This document shows, one piece after another, positions 53,852 through 63,357 of a stretch of 64,000 bases of DNA (position 1 is its first letter; every line of letters begins with the position of its first letter). The stretch is from NCBI RefSeq assembly GCF_003634095.1, contig NZ_RBIR01000002.1, forward strand, positions 186,001 through 250,000, in the 5' to 3' direction. The DNA is from Arthrobacter oryzae (GTDB taxonomy: Bacteria; Actinomycetota; Actinomycetes; Actinomycetales; Micrococcaceae). Both the position numbers and the translations under genes were made by a program. The notes under the pieces are model-generated. The model searched no databases and was not told where the DNA came from. It saw nothing but the letters and a program-made list of their open reading frames with translations.

Positions 53852-55492
53852 TTACTTGCCGGTGACTTCGTAGTACAGCGGGACGCCGTCCCAGCCGTAG
53901 TCAACGTTGCTGACCTTGTCGCTCCAGCCGCCCTGGGCAACCTGGTACCACAGGGGGATGGCCGGCAGGTCCGTCAGGAGGATCTCCTGGGCCTTGTTCA
54001 TGGCCTTGTTGCCGTCGCTGACGCTCGAGGCGTTCAGGCCGTCGGAGACGGCCTTGTCGAATGCCGGGTTGGCGTAGCTGGCGTCGTTGGAGCCTGCACC
54101 GGTCTTGTAGATCGGGCCGAGGAAGTTGTACAGCGACGGGTAGTCTGCCTGCCAGCCGGCGCGGATGGAGCCGGTAAGGGTCTTGGCGGTGGCGTCGTTG
54201 CGGGCTTCCTTGAAGGTGGCGTACGGCTTGCCTTCAACCTTGATGCCGAGGGTGTTCTTGAGCTGGTTGACCACTGCCTCAACCCATGCCTTGTGTCCGC
54301 CCTTGTCGGCGTTGTAGGCGATGGTGAAGGTCTCGTTGGAGTCCCACTTCTTGATCGAGTCGGCCTTGGCCCATGCTGCCTTGGCCTTATCGGCGTTGAA
54401 CGTCAGGTTCTCTGCACCGGGGATCGCGTCGCTGTAGCCGTCAAGCACGGGAGCCGTGAAGTCCTTGGCGGGCTTGCGTGCGCCGTTGAAGATGACCTTC
54501 GTGATCTCGTCGCGGTTGATGGCCATGGAGATAGCCTGGCGGCGGAGCTTGCCGGCCTCGCCGCTCCATTCCGGCAGGTATTCCGGGATGGCGATGGTCT
54601 GGTTGCCGGCGTACGGCTTGTTGATGGTGCGGTCGCCGAGGTCAGACTTGAAGTTCTTCAGCTGGCTGGTCGGGATGGTCTGCAGGATGTCCAGGTTGTT
54701 GGACAGCAGGTCCTGGTAGGCGGCGTCGTCGTTCTGGTAGATCTTGAAGGTCACGCCGGCGTTCTTGGCCTTGCGCGGGCCGTTGTAGTCCGGGTTCGGA
54801 ACGAGCTGGATCTGCACGTTGTGCTGCCAGCCGCCGTCCGCAAGCTTGTACGGGCCGTTGCCGACCGGCTTCTCGCCGAAGCCCTTCGGGTCCTTGAGGG
54901 CACCGGAGGGGACGGGGACAAAGGCGGTGTAGCCCAGGCGAAGCGGCCAGTCGGATTCCGGCTGCTTCAGTTCGACGGTGAACGTCTGATCGTCAACGAC
55001 CTTCAGGCCGGACATGGTCGTGACGGTGGAGCCTTCTTTGCTCGCCTCGTCGTAACCCTTGATGCTTTCGAAGAAGCCGCCGCTGAGCTGAGCGTTCTTG
55101 GCCGCTGCGCCGAAGTTCCAGGAATCGACGAAGGTCTTGGCCGTGATGGCCTCGCCGTTCGTAAACTTCTCGCCCTTCTTGATCTTGATGGTGAAGTGCT
55201 GGCCGTCCTTGCCCTCGATCGAGTCGGCGAGTTCGTTGACTGCCTTGCCGCTGGCGTCGTAGCTGACCAGACCGGCGAAGATCATGTCGATGACCTTGCC
55301 GCCGCCGACCTCGTTGGTGTCGGCAGGCATGAGCGGACGCTGGGGCTCGGAGCCGTCGGCGAGGATCACTTTGCTGGTGTCGCCACCGGTGCTGCCGCTA
55401 CCGGTTGCGGAGCCGCTGGCACCGCATCCGGTCAGGGCCAGGGCAGCGATGGCCACCATGCCCAGTGCTTTGGAAGTGCGCGAAAAACGCAT
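53852..55492 (-). CDS. Peptide-binding lipoprotein (SBP family 5, operon 1)
   Basis: 546 aa. Lipobox ALTGC, Cys23 lipidated; Gly/Ser/Thr linker; then the large DppA/OppA fold (GGGKVIDMIFAGLVSYDASG, ITAKTFVDSWNFGAAAKN, PVGNGPYKL, LRRQAISMAINRDEI, AGWQADYPSLYNFLGPIY). Binds peptides or related oligomers outside the membrane. A near-perfect AGGAGGCGGA precedes the ATG, the same block as in the operon 2 binding protein. First gene of operon 1. Confidence 0.93.
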   Translation of the reverse strand: MRFSRTSKALGMVAIAALALTGCGASGSATGSGSTGGDTSKVILADGSEPQRPLMPADTNEVGGGKVIDMIFAGLVSYDASGKAVNELADSIEGKDGQHFTIKIKKGEKFTNGEAITAKTFVDSWNFGAAAKNAQLSGGFFESIKGYDEASKEGSTVTTMSGLKVVDDQTFTVELKQPESDWPLRLGYTAFVPVPSGALKDPKGFGEKPVGNGPYKLADGGWQHNVQIQLVPNPDYNGPRKAKNAGVTFKIYQNDDAAYQDLLSNNLDILQTIPTSQLKNFKSDLGDRTINKPYAGNQTIAIPEYLPEWSGEAGKLRRQAISMAINRDEITKVIFNGARKPAKDFTAPVLDGYSDAIPGAENLTFNADKAKAAWAKADSIKKWDSNETFTIAYNADKGGHKAWVEAVVNQLKNTLGIKVEGKPYATFKEARNDATAKTLTGSIRAGWQADYPSLYNFLGPIYKTGAGSNDASYANPAFDKAVSDGLNASSVSDGNKAMNKAQEILLTDLPAIPLWYQVAQGGWSDKVSNVDYGWDGVPLYYEVTGK

Positions 55493-55553
55493 TCCGCCTC
55501 CTATGAGTTGTGGGAGTTCGTGAGGGAAAAACTTATGCTTCCCCGTAAGCAGG

Positions 55554-55572
55554 CACAGGGGTATCCCCTGTG
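55554..55572 (-). promoter_or_regulatory. 8-bp palindrome in the operon 1 leader
   Basis: CACAGGGG (55554-55561), TAT, CCCCTGTG (55565-55572). It lies 62-80 nt before the binding-protein start and just downstream of a TAGGCT box (55599-55594, minus). Either an operator overlapping the transcription start or a small leader hairpin. Confidence 0.5.
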
Positions 55573-55659
55573 ACGTGGCCTACATATGGAAGTAGCCTAG
55601 CCCCAAAATGTCCGAATGTTGGAACTCCGTTGCCAAACCGTGACTCGACAGTGTCTTGA

Positions 55660-55688
55660 CCGTTAGCGTCAAGCGCAAAGTATTTCAA
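55660..55688 (-). promoter_or_regulatory. Second candidate promoter of operon 1
   Basis: TTGAAA (55688-55683) and TAACGG (55665-55660) on the minus strand, 17 bp apart. The 292-bp gap 55493-55784 holds this, the TAGGCT box and the palindrome, but no gene. Confidence 0.4.
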
Positions 55689-55784
55689 GTCACACGCTAC
55701 TGGCTGGTACTATTCGCCCCCACTGTGATCCGGGTTACGCCCGATTAACTCAAATTAGGCGGCTTTACGCCCCCGCGGCCCGCC

Positions 55785-57611
55785 CTAGCTGGCGCCCGAG
55801 AGTAGCTGCGCACGCAGCTCGCGGCGCTCGCGCTGCTTGTCCGGATCGGGCAGCGGGACGGCGGCCAAGAGCCGCTGGGTGTAGGGCTCCTGGGGGTTGC
55901 GGAGGATCTGGTCCCGGGTCCCCTGCTCCACGATCCTGCCGCGCTGCATGACGCAGATCCGGTCCGCGAGCACGTCCACTACGGCCAGGTCATGGGTGAC
56001 GAAGAGACAGGCGAATCCCAGTTCCTTCTGCAGATTCTGGAAGAGATCCAACACCCTGGCCTGAACCGATACATCGAGGGCGGAGGTCGGCTCATCGGCG
56101 ACCATCAGCTTCGGCTTAAGCGAGAGGGCGCGCGCGATTCCCACGCGCTGCTTTTGGCCGCCGGAGAGTTCGTGCGGGTAGCGGTTGCGGTAATCGCGCG
56201 GGAGCTCGACCTGGTCCAGGAGGGCCTCGATGCGGTGCTGCAGCTCGGCGCCCTTCGCGACCTTGGCCAGGAACATCGGCTCCCCAATGCTCTCGCCGAT
56301 CGGCAGCCTGGGGTTCAGAGAGGAAGACGGATCCTGGAACACCATGCCGACATGCCGCCGCATTTCGTGCAGCTGCCGGCCGTTCCTCTTGGCGGCGGAA
56401 ATGTCCTGCCCCACCACTCGCATGGTGCCCTCTGCCACCGGCAGGAGGCCGACGGCGGCCCGGCCGATGGTGGTCTTGCCCGAGCCGGACTCCCCCACGA
56501 GGCCGACCACCTGGCCGGGATAGATGACCAGGTTCGCCCCTTCCACGGCCCGGAACGCCGGCACCCGGCCCTGCTTCGGGTACTCGATGGCGACGTCCTT
56601 GAGCTCCAGGACCGGTTCGCCCTTCGGCTTGGCCGCCTCCGCCGCGGCCAAGGCGGCGGCGTTTTCCCGCTCCCGCCGGATCAGCTCATCTTCCGGGATC
56701 GAGAGGATCTCGGCGTGCGTGGCGGCCGCCAGCGCGGCGGTGACGTCAACCTCCGTCGTGGCATCCGTGCCGCCCTGGCCCAGGTGGGGCACCGCGGCCA
56801 GCAGCGCCTGGGTGTATTCGTGCTGCGGGTTGTGGAAGATCTGCGCGGCCGTTCCGGTTTCCACAATCAGGCCCTTGCGCATCACCGCGATCCGGTCGGC
56901 GAGGTCGGCCACCACGCCCATGTCATGGGTGATGAGCACAATGGCGCTGTCCAGTTTGTTCCGCAGGTTGCGCATGAGGTCAAGGATTTCCGCCTGGACT
57001 GTCACATCGAGGGCCGTGGTGGGCTCATCGGCGATCAGCAGCTTCGGGTCACAGGAAAGAGACTGCGCGATCATGGCTCGCTGGCGCTGGCCTCCCGACA
57101 GCTGGTGGGGGTAGGACCGGAAGGCCTTTTCCGGATCGGGCAGTTCCACAAGGTCCAGCATGCGCAGGGCCCGGATCCGCGCCTCTTCCGGCGAGACCTC
57201 ATTGTGCAGTCGCACAGTTTCGACGATCTGCGCGCCCACGGTGTAGACCGGGTTCAGGGCCGTCATCGGCTCCTGGAAGATCACCGCGACGTCCTTGCCG
57301 CGGACGGCACGGATGTTGGCCTCATTGGCCCCCAGCAGTTCACGGCCGGCGAGCTTGACGCTTCCTGTCACACGGCTGTTGGTGGGCAGCAGGCCCAGGA
57401 GCGCCATCGAGCTTGCGCTTTTCCCGGATCCGGACTCCCCCACGATGGCGAGCACTTCGCCGGCACGCACCTCGTAGTTCAGGCCAATCGCGGCCGGAAC
57501 CCATTTCTTGTCCACGCCGAAATCCACGCTGAGGTCGCGGACTTCCAGGACGGGCTCGCCTCTGCCGGGCGCAGCGTCCGCGGGGGGATCGAGGGTGATG
57601 AAGTCAGTCAT
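55785..57611 (-). CDS. Fused DppD-DppF peptide ABC ATPase (operon 2 type)
   Basis: 608 aa from ATG 57611. Two full ATPase halves: [31 protein letters not shown], then [29 protein letters not shown], each with the oligopeptide extension ([26 protein letters not shown]). The linker is about 60 residues, rich in Ala and Glu. It lies apart from its likely permeases at 58.3-61 kb, separated by a divergent PH-domain gene, so it needs its own promoter. Which of the two importers it serves is inferred from position only. Confidence 0.9.
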   Translation of the reverse strand: MTDFITLDPPADAAPGRGEPVLEVRDLSVDFGVDKKWVPAAIGLNYEVRAGEVLAIVGESGSGKSASSMALLGLLPTNSRVTGSVKLAGRELLGANEANIRAVRGKDVAVIFQEPMTALNPVYTVGAQIVETVRLHNEVSPEEARIRALRMLDLVELPDPEKAFRSYPHQLSGGQRQRAMIAQSLSCDPKLLIADEPTTALDVTVQAEILDLMRNLRNKLDSAIVLITHDMGVVADLADRIAVMRKGLIVETGTAAQIFHNPQHEYTQALLAAVPHLGQGGTDATTEVDVTAALAAATHAEILSIPEDELIRRERENAAALAAAEAAKPKGEPVLELKDVAIEYPKQGRVPAFRAVEGANLVIYPGQVVGLVGESGSGKTTIGRAAVGLLPVAEGTMRVVGQDISAAKRNGRQLHEMRRHVGMVFQDPSSSLNPRLPIGESIGEPMFLAKVAKGAELQHRIEALLDQVELPRDYRNRYPHELSGGQKQRVGIARALSLKPKLMVADEPTSALDVSVQARVLDLFQNLQKELGFACLFVTHDLAVVDVLADRICVMQRGRIVEQGTRDQILRNPQEPYTQRLLAAVPLPDPDKQRERRELRAQLLSGAS

Positions 57612-57690
57612 GATGGGGCCATCCTTCCGCCCGAGCCGCCGGTGCACCGGGGATTAGTGCTGCGGCTCGGAATACTGAATTATTAGGGGC

Positions 57691-58320
57691 ATGAGCTCTG
57701 CGCCGCACGCCGGAAATGTTGAAGTCTTCAAGGCACGAACGAACAAATGGTTCGCTTGGCTGTCCTGGGCCGTGGCCGGGTTCGGGGCTGTGGCCACGAT
57801 TGCCATGGCCGGTCCGGGGGCGCTGGCGGGCCTCGCCCCGCTGGCCTTCATTGCCTTCATGGGCTGGCAGCTGTTCTGGATGCCGTCCGTGGTGGTGCAC
57901 GACGCGGGCGTCACACTGGAAAATCCGTTCCGCTCGGTCGAGGTCCCGTGGGCCGCGCTGGTGCACGTCGACACCCGCTTCGCGCTCACCCTGGTTACCG
58001 CCGGGAAGAGCTACACGTCCTGGGCCGCACCCGCACCCGGCATCTGGGGCGGCCGCCATGCCCGCCCCGAGGACCTCCACGGCCTGCCGGCAACCACGTA
58101 CGGTCCCGGCAGGTCGGTCCGTCCCGGCGACCTGAAAACCACGGATTCGGGCCAGGCCGCCATGCTGGTGCGGGCACGGTGGCATGAGCTGGCGGAAAGC
58201 GGTCGGCTCGCTTCCGGCGACGCCGACACCACCGCGGCGACCGTCACGGTCCGCTGGGTGGCGATCGGCGCCGTCGTGCTTCTCTTGGCGGCGAGCTACC
58301 TGGCCGTGACCGTCCGCTAG
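57691..58320 (+). CDS. PH-like domain membrane protein
   Basis: 209 aa. Two N-terminal helices (WFAWLSWAVAGFGAVATIAMA and LAPLAFIAFMGWQLFWM) and one at the C-terminus (VRWVAIGAVVLLLAASYLAV). Between them is a bacterial PH-type segment: VVVHDAGVTLENPFRSVEVPWAALVHVDTRFALTLVT, read in parts. Such proteins are common actinobacterial membrane proteins of unknown role. It interrupts the second peptide importer cluster, being the only plus-strand gene between 50 and 63 kb. Confidence 0.8.
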   Translation: MSSAPHAGNVEVFKARTNKWFAWLSWAVAGFGAVATIAMAGPGALAGLAPLAFIAFMGWQLFWMPSVVVHDAGVTLENPFRSVEVPWAALVHVDTRFALTLVTAGKSYTSWAAPAPGIWGGRHARPEDLHGLPATTYGPGRSVRPGDLKTTDSGQAAMLVRARWHELAESGRLASGDADTTAATVTVRWVAIGAVVLLLAASYLAVTVR

Positions 58321-58345
58321 CACGGCCCTGCAGGATGCCGGCATC

Positions 58346-59521
58346 CTACTTGCCCTGGGTTCCGTCGGCCGGTCCGCCGGGTCGGAATCCGTCGGTCCCG
58401 GGTGAATCGTTCCGTGACTCACCGTGATCCGGCCCGTCGAGGGCGGTGACGGCGCTTGATTGGACCGCCGGTCCCCCGTGATCGATTGCCTTCTTGGCAT
58501 TGAATTTCTTCTGCCGCGGATCAAAGGCGTCACGCAAGCCGTCGCCGATGAAGTTGATGCTGAGGCAGATGAGCACAATGAACATGCCCGGGTACCAGAA
58601 GAGCCAGGGCCGGGTGGCGAAGGCCTGCTGGTTCTGCGAGATGAGCAGGCCCAGGGAGGTGTCCGGGGCCTTGACGCCCACGCCCAGGTAGCTGAGGGCC
58701 GTTTCGGTGAGGATTGCCGCGGACATTGTCAGGGTCACGTTCACGATCAGCACGCCGACGGCGTTCGGCAGGATGTGCTTGAAGATGATCCGGGCGTTGC
58801 TGGCCCCCGAAATGCGGGCCGCATCGACGAATTCACGTTCGCGCAGCGACAGGAATTCGCCGCGCATCAGGCGGGCCAGGGCGACCCAGCTGATCAGGCC
58901 CAGGAAGATGCCGAGGGCCAGGACGCCGTTGGTGCTTGTGAAGGAGGCGAACCAGCTTCCCTGGTCCCGGCGGCCGGCGAGCTGCGCCATGACGGCGGCC
59001 AGCAGCAGGGCGGGAATGATGATGATGACGTCAGTCACGCGCATCAGGATGGCCTCGGCCCAGCCCCGGAAGTAGCCGGAGATGGCTCCGACCACCACGC
59101 CGATCAGGCCGGCGATGAGGCCGATCACGATCATGATGGTGATGGACTGCTGCGCCCCGCGCATGGTCATGGCGAAGAGATCGCGCCCGATCCGGTCCTG
59201 GCCGAAGGGATGTTCGCCCCAGGCCAGCGGCCACAGCGAGAGGGTCGGTACGCCGTCGTTGACCAGTGGGGAGACTTGCTCGTGGGTGTATTTCCACCAG
59301 CCCGGGATGCCCAGGTAGCCCACGGAGGTGAAGGCCAGGACAAAGATAAAGGCGAAGACCACGAGGCCGATGATGGCCCCGGAGTGTCCGAGGAACCGCT
59401 TCCTGACGATCTGGCCCTGGCTGAGGCCCTTGGCCTCAAGAACTGGCTCAATGCCTGCCGCGGCTGGTTTCCGCGAACCGTCTTCGGCCATGATGACTTC
59501 CTGCTGACTTGGCTGGCTCAT
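58346..59521 (-). CDS. Peptide ABC permease DppC type (operon 2)
   Basis: 391 aa. Polar N-terminus of 40 residues, helix SGAIIGLVVFAFIFVLAFTSV, then the OppC core; EAA loop LREREFVDAARISGASNARIIFKHILPNAV. A disordered C-terminal tail of about 55 residues (VTALDGPDHGESRNDSPGTD) is extra. Its ATG overlaps the stop of the DppB-type gene as ATGA. Confidence 0.92.
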   Translation of the reverse strand: MSQPSQQEVIMAEDGSRKPAAAGIEPVLEAKGLSQGQIVRKRFLGHSGAIIGLVVFAFIFVLAFTSVGYLGIPGWWKYTHEQVSPLVNDGVPTLSLWPLAWGEHPFGQDRIGRDLFAMTMRGAQQSITIMIVIGLIAGLIGVVVGAISGYFRGWAEAILMRVTDVIIIIPALLLAAVMAQLAGRRDQGSWFASFTSTNGVLALGIFLGLISWVALARLMRGEFLSLREREFVDAARISGASNARIIFKHILPNAVGVLIVNVTLTMSAAILTETALSYLGVGVKAPDTSLGLLISQNQQAFATRPWLFWYPGMFIVLICLSINFIGDGLRDAFDPRQKKFNAKKAIDHGGPAVQSSAVTALDGPDHGESRNDSPGTDGFRPGGPADGTQGK

Positions 59522-61059
59522 GCTTTTACCCTTACGCGCGGATCCAGTGCGGAGTATGCCAGATCCGCGATGAGGTTGAAGACCATGGCCGTGATGGCCA
59601 CGCAGATGAAGACGCCCATGACCGGGTTGGGATCGACGTGCGAGATTCCGTCCAGGAAGAGGAAGCCCATGCCGCGGACCGAGAAGACTGTCTCGGTGAT
59701 GACGGCACCGCCGATCAGGGCCCCGATATCGAAGGCCACGATCGTGGCGATCGGGATCAGGGCGTTGCGGAAGGCATGGCGCATGACGACGGTGCGCTCG
59801 CTCAGGCCCTTGGCCCGGGCCGTGCGGATGTAGTCCATGTTCATGATTTCCAGCATGGAGGCCCGGGTGAACCGCGTGTAGCTGGCCAGCGAAATGAGAA
59901 TCAGGGCCAGCGTGGGCAGGATCAGGTGGGTGAAGGAGTCAAGGCTCAGGACCCAGAAGTCTCCTTGTATGTTCGGCGTGCTGGCGCCGATGGTGGCGAT
60001 GGGCCGCCCGCGCACGCGGCTGTTGTTGAAGTAGCTGGGCCAGGCCTGCATGTAGCGGTCGAGCAGAATCAGGAAGCCGACCAGGAAGGAGGTGATCCCG
60101 GCGGCCCGCATGGACTGCCCACGGTCGTAGCCCCCCACCAGATAGCCGATGCCCATGCCGAGCAGGACGAAGACGACCGCGAGGATCACGATCATCAGGA
60201 ACGTGGCCTCGTTGAGCAGCGGCTGCAGGACAAAGTACAGCACGACGCCGGCGCCGACGGCGATCAGGGCCGACTGGAGGGCCTTGCGGTTTTTCAGTCC
60301 GGCGGAGAGCAGGGTGACGGCAAAGGCGATGCCTACACCGGCGATGGCGATGACCACGGGGCCCAAGCCCGGGTTCTTGAACCATTCGGTGGCGGAAAAG
60401 TAGATCAGCACCACGGTGACGAAGGCGAAAGCGATGGCGCCGACCATCAGTCTGCGCTTCATGACCCCGCCCGCCGCCACCGCGGTCAGCGCGCCGACGA
60501 GGACGCCGATGCCGAGCGCCGTGGTCAGCGGAATTTCGGGGTTTCGCAGGAAGTTGTTGAAGCCGATGGCGCCGAATTCCTTGAGCAGGACGGCAACCCA
60601 GAAGATCGGCAGGGAGAAGAAGAGGAAGGCCATGAAGGTCACGCCATAGTCCAGAGTGCTGTACTGGCGCAGGGCGGTGACGATGCCCAGGGTAATGCCG
60701 ATCAGGATGGCAAGCACCGTCGCCGCGGTGACGAGGGTCAGGGTCTGCACGAGCGCGAAGCCGAGAGCCTCGGTGACGGGCTGGCCGGCGATGTTCTTTC
60801 CGAGGTCACAGGAGTTGGCGAACGGAACGAGGCACTGGACAGCGCCGCCGAACCACTTGAAATACCGCAGCGGGGCGGGGGTGTCCAGCTGCAAGAGCTC
60901 GGTCCTCGCGTCCATCAGTTGCTGCTTCTGCGGCGTGGGGTTGGCGCGAAGGTCCTCTAGTGGATCGCCGGACGCCGCTGTCAGGAGATACACGAAGTAC
61001 GATGCGCCGAGCAGGATGAGGGCGGCAGTGACAAGCCGCCGGAAGATGTAGGTCACCAT
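59518..61059 (-). CDS. Oversized peptide ABC permease DppB type (operon 2)
   Basis: 513 aa from ATG 61059 (MVTYIFRRLVTAALILLGAS), against about 310-340 aa in the family and 309 aa for the operon 1 paralogue. The normal N-terminal helix and the C-terminal core with EAA loop MDYIRTARAKGLSERTVVMRHAFRNALIPI (in parts) are intact. Between them about 180 extra residues hold some five additional helices (GIGVLVGALTAVAAGGVM, MVGAIAFAFVTVVLIYFSA, PVVIAIAGVGIAFAVTLL, SALIAVGAGVVLYFVLQ, LMIVILAVVFVLLGMGIGYL). Similar long permeases exist in other actinobacteria, I believe; the insert has no known function. Confidence 0.9.
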   Translation of the reverse strand: MVTYIFRRLVTAALILLGASYFVYLLTAASGDPLEDLRANPTPQKQQLMDARTELLQLDTPAPLRYFKWFGGAVQCLVPFANSCDLGKNIAGQPVTEALGFALVQTLTLVTAATVLAILIGITLGIVTALRQYSTLDYGVTFMAFLFFSLPIFWVAVLLKEFGAIGFNNFLRNPEIPLTTALGIGVLVGALTAVAAGGVMKRRLMVGAIAFAFVTVVLIYFSATEWFKNPGLGPVVIAIAGVGIAFAVTLLSAGLKNRKALQSALIAVGAGVVLYFVLQPLLNEATFLMIVILAVVFVLLGMGIGYLVGGYDRGQSMRAAGITSFLVGFLILLDRYMQAWPSYFNNSRVRGRPIATIGASTPNIQGDFWVLSLDSFTHLILPTLALILISLASYTRFTRASMLEIMNMDYIRTARAKGLSERTVVMRHAFRNALIPIATIVAFDIGALIGGAVITETVFSVRGMGFLFLDGISHVDPNPVMGVFICVAITAMVFNLIADLAYSALDPRVRVKA

Positions 61060-61171
61060 TGGAATTGAACCTCGGTATTCGGGTCCGGGGATTGCCCGGA
61101 CCGGTCGCGGAGTTTGGCCGGTTCCCGCCGATGTGGCGGCGGGGCCACGGCATCGCCAGGGAGGTCGCCAG

Positions 61172-61212
61172 AAAGGCGCCGGGACCGAAGAAGCTGTGGT
61201 CCCGACGCCTTT
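61172..61212 (-). other. Stem-loop after the operon 2 binding-protein gene
   Basis: AAAGGCGCCGGGACC (61172-61186) pairs with 61198-61212 with one mismatch. Third binding-protein gene in this window with such a stem before the permease. Confidence 0.7.
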
Positions 61213-61238
61213 CAAGCAGTGTTACTTGCGGTCGCGGG

Positions 61239-63020
61239 CTACTTCTGCGCCCATTCCCAGAAGTTCCACCAAACGCCGGTCTGGTTCGGCATGTACTTCA
61301 CACCGGTGATGCGGTCGCTGTATGCGTCCACGCCAACCGACTGGAAGAGCGGAAGACCGTAGGCCGAGTCCCAGATCTTCTTGTCGATCTGCGTGACGAG
61401 GCCGTCCTGCTTGCTCTTGTCGGTGGTGACAATCAGTTCGTCCATCAGCTTGTCCGCTGCCGGATCGCTGAACTTGTTGAAGTTGGAATCGTTGCCGGAC
61501 TTGAAGATCTGCGGGACGCCGGACACGCCGACACCGGAGTTGCTCCAGCCGAAGATGGTGGCGTCGTAGGTGCCGTCACCCAGGGCCTTGCCCCAGTCGG
61601 ACTTGCCGAGGCCGCCGTCAACGATCTTGAAGCCGGCCTTGGTGGCGGACTCGCTGATCAGCGAGAAAGCATCGACACGGTTGGGGTTGTCCTTGTTGTA
61701 CATGATGCGCACTGACGGGGTGGCACCGTTGAGGAGCTTCTTGGCGCCCTCGATGTCCACACCCTGGTACGCGGAGGACCCGTTGTTCTTCACGGAGTCG
61801 GCGTACGGTGCCTGGTCCGGGACGAAGAGCTGCGAGTCAAGCGGCGCGGCCTGCGGGTCGAGCTTCTTGACGATCTTGTCGACGATGTCCGCACGCGGGA
61901 CGGCCTTCATGAACGCTTCACGAACGTTCTTGTCGGCGAACGGGCCCGAATAGTTCAGGTCGAGGTGATCGTACGCGAGCTGGTGGCCGACGTCGACCTT
62001 CACGCCCTGGCTTTCAAGCGCCTTGAGCTGCTCCACGGTGTCCGCGGATGCCTGCGGGGCGATGATGTCCGCCTCGCCGTTCTTCAGCGCCTGGACCTGG
62101 GCGGGGGCCTCACCAATGTAGCGGACGGTGATTTCGTCCAGGTTGGGCGTCGGACCCCAGTTGTAGTCTTGGTTCTTGACCATGGTCAGTGACTGGTCCT
62201 GGTTGACGCTCTTGACGATGAAGGGTCCGTCGGAGAGGTAGAGGCTCGGATCGGCCGGCAGGGTCTTGGTGTCGAAGCCGGTGTTCCACATGTCCGCCAT
62301 GGCCTTAAGCTTGGCGTTCGCCGGCTTGGGGGCCTTGGCATCGCCACGGGGCATGCCCTTAAGGAGGTCAAGGAAAGCCTTCGTGTCGGCCAGGCCTGCC
62401 TTCTTGGCGAGGACGTGGGCCGGGACGTCGATGCCGGGACCGCCGAGGGCGATTTCCCAGTCCGCGAAGGGCTTGGAGTACTTCAGGGTCATGCTGCGGC
62501 CGTCGTCACCGAGTTCCGGGAAGTCGGTGAGGGCAAGACCGGTGGGGTCGCCAGCGTAGGAGAAGTACGACGTTCCGGTCTTCTTTTCGGCGTTGGCGTC
62601 GTTGTAGTAGCCCGAGAAAGCGGCCCACTGGAGCACGAGGTCGGCCGCGGTGACGGGCGTACCGTCTGACCACTTCACACCGTCGTTGATGGTGTACTTG
62701 ACCGTCAGCGGATTGTCGGAGACCTTTTCCATCTTGCCGAACTTCTCATTGCGGACGACATTGAGCTTGTTGTCGATGTAGAAGAAGCCCGAGTGCGTGG
62801 CGTAGCTGATCTTTGAGTTGATGTCAGTGTTGCCGTCAGCCGTATTCGGGTTGAACGTGTTGAACGCGTTGACCTCTACAACGGTTGCCGATCCGCCTTG
62901 CTTGCCTGCTGCGGCCGCGGTGGTCGGGGTTGTCCCGCCGCTGTTGCCTGCGCAGGCGCTGAGGGCGATGGCAGCTACTGCTGCCACGCCCACTGCTTTG
63001 GAAATACGACCCAAGCGCAT
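61239..63020 (-). CDS. Peptide-binding lipoprotein (SBP family 5, operon 2)
   Basis: 593 aa from ATG 63020 with AGGAGGCGGA directly upstream. Lipobox ALSAC, Cys23 lipidated, Thr/Ala linker, then the OppA-like fold (VNAFNTFNPNTADGNTDINSKI, NDGVKWSDGTPVTAADLVLQW, FADKNVREAFMKAVPRADIV, WWNFWEWAQK at the end). Paralogue of the operon 1 protein with the same ribosome site, signal peptide plan and Cys position. First gene of the operon. Confidence 0.92.
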   Translation of the reverse strand: MRLGRISKAVGVAAVAAIALSACAGNSGGTTPTTAAAAGKQGGSATVVEVNAFNTFNPNTADGNTDINSKISYATHSGFFYIDNKLNVVRNEKFGKMEKVSDNPLTVKYTINDGVKWSDGTPVTAADLVLQWAAFSGYYNDANAEKKTGTSYFSYAGDPTGLALTDFPELGDDGRSMTLKYSKPFADWEIALGGPGIDVPAHVLAKKAGLADTKAFLDLLKGMPRGDAKAPKPANAKLKAMADMWNTGFDTKTLPADPSLYLSDGPFIVKSVNQDQSLTMVKNQDYNWGPTPNLDEITVRYIGEAPAQVQALKNGEADIIAPQASADTVEQLKALESQGVKVDVGHQLAYDHLDLNYSGPFADKNVREAFMKAVPRADIVDKIVKKLDPQAAPLDSQLFVPDQAPYADSVKNNGSSAYQGVDIEGAKKLLNGATPSVRIMYNKDNPNRVDAFSLISESATKAGFKIVDGGLGKSDWGKALGDGTYDATIFGWSNSGVGVSGVPQIFKSGNDSNFNKFSDPAADKLMDELIVTTDKSKQDGLVTQIDKKIWDSAYGLPLFQSVGVDAYSDRITGVKYMPNQTGVWWNFWEWAQK

Positions 63021-63275
63021 TCCGCCTCCTTGTTTCTGTGGTGTGGGTGAGACCGGCGCCGGAAGCGCCAGGCAGACGTCCACACTCCCCCAGCGGCAGT
63101 GTGGCCCGTCTCACATGGCATGAAGCGTAAACCCCAGAGGCCACTTGGGGCCACCATTGTTGACTCACCGTAAAGTTCGTTACCGAGCTGCAACATTGGA
63201 GGCGTTCCGCACGCGCCGCTTTTCCCAAAATCATTGACGTAGGCGTAACAAAAGGATAAAACCGCCGACGACAGA
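63021..63275. other. Promoter region of operon 2
   Basis: 255 bp without a gene before the terminator of ychF. On the minus strand TTGCAG followed 15 bp later by TACGGT is a possible promoter. Nothing else recognised. Confidence 0.35.
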
Positions 63276-63305
63276 AAGGGCCCCGATTCGAAAATCGGGG
63301 CCCTT
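63276..63305. terminator. ychF terminator
   Basis: Perfect 13-bp arms 63276-63288 (AAGGGCCCCGATT) and 63293-63305, loop CGAA, followed by TTTCTG on the minus strand. Confidence 0.85.
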
Positions 63306-63357
63306 CAGTTAATCCGTTATTACTTGGCAGAATTACCGCGCTGCCGGGCGGCGGACA

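Noticed and set aside
53849..55573. 574-codon plus-strand frame
   Set aside because: Antisense shadow of the peptide-binding lipoprotein gene.
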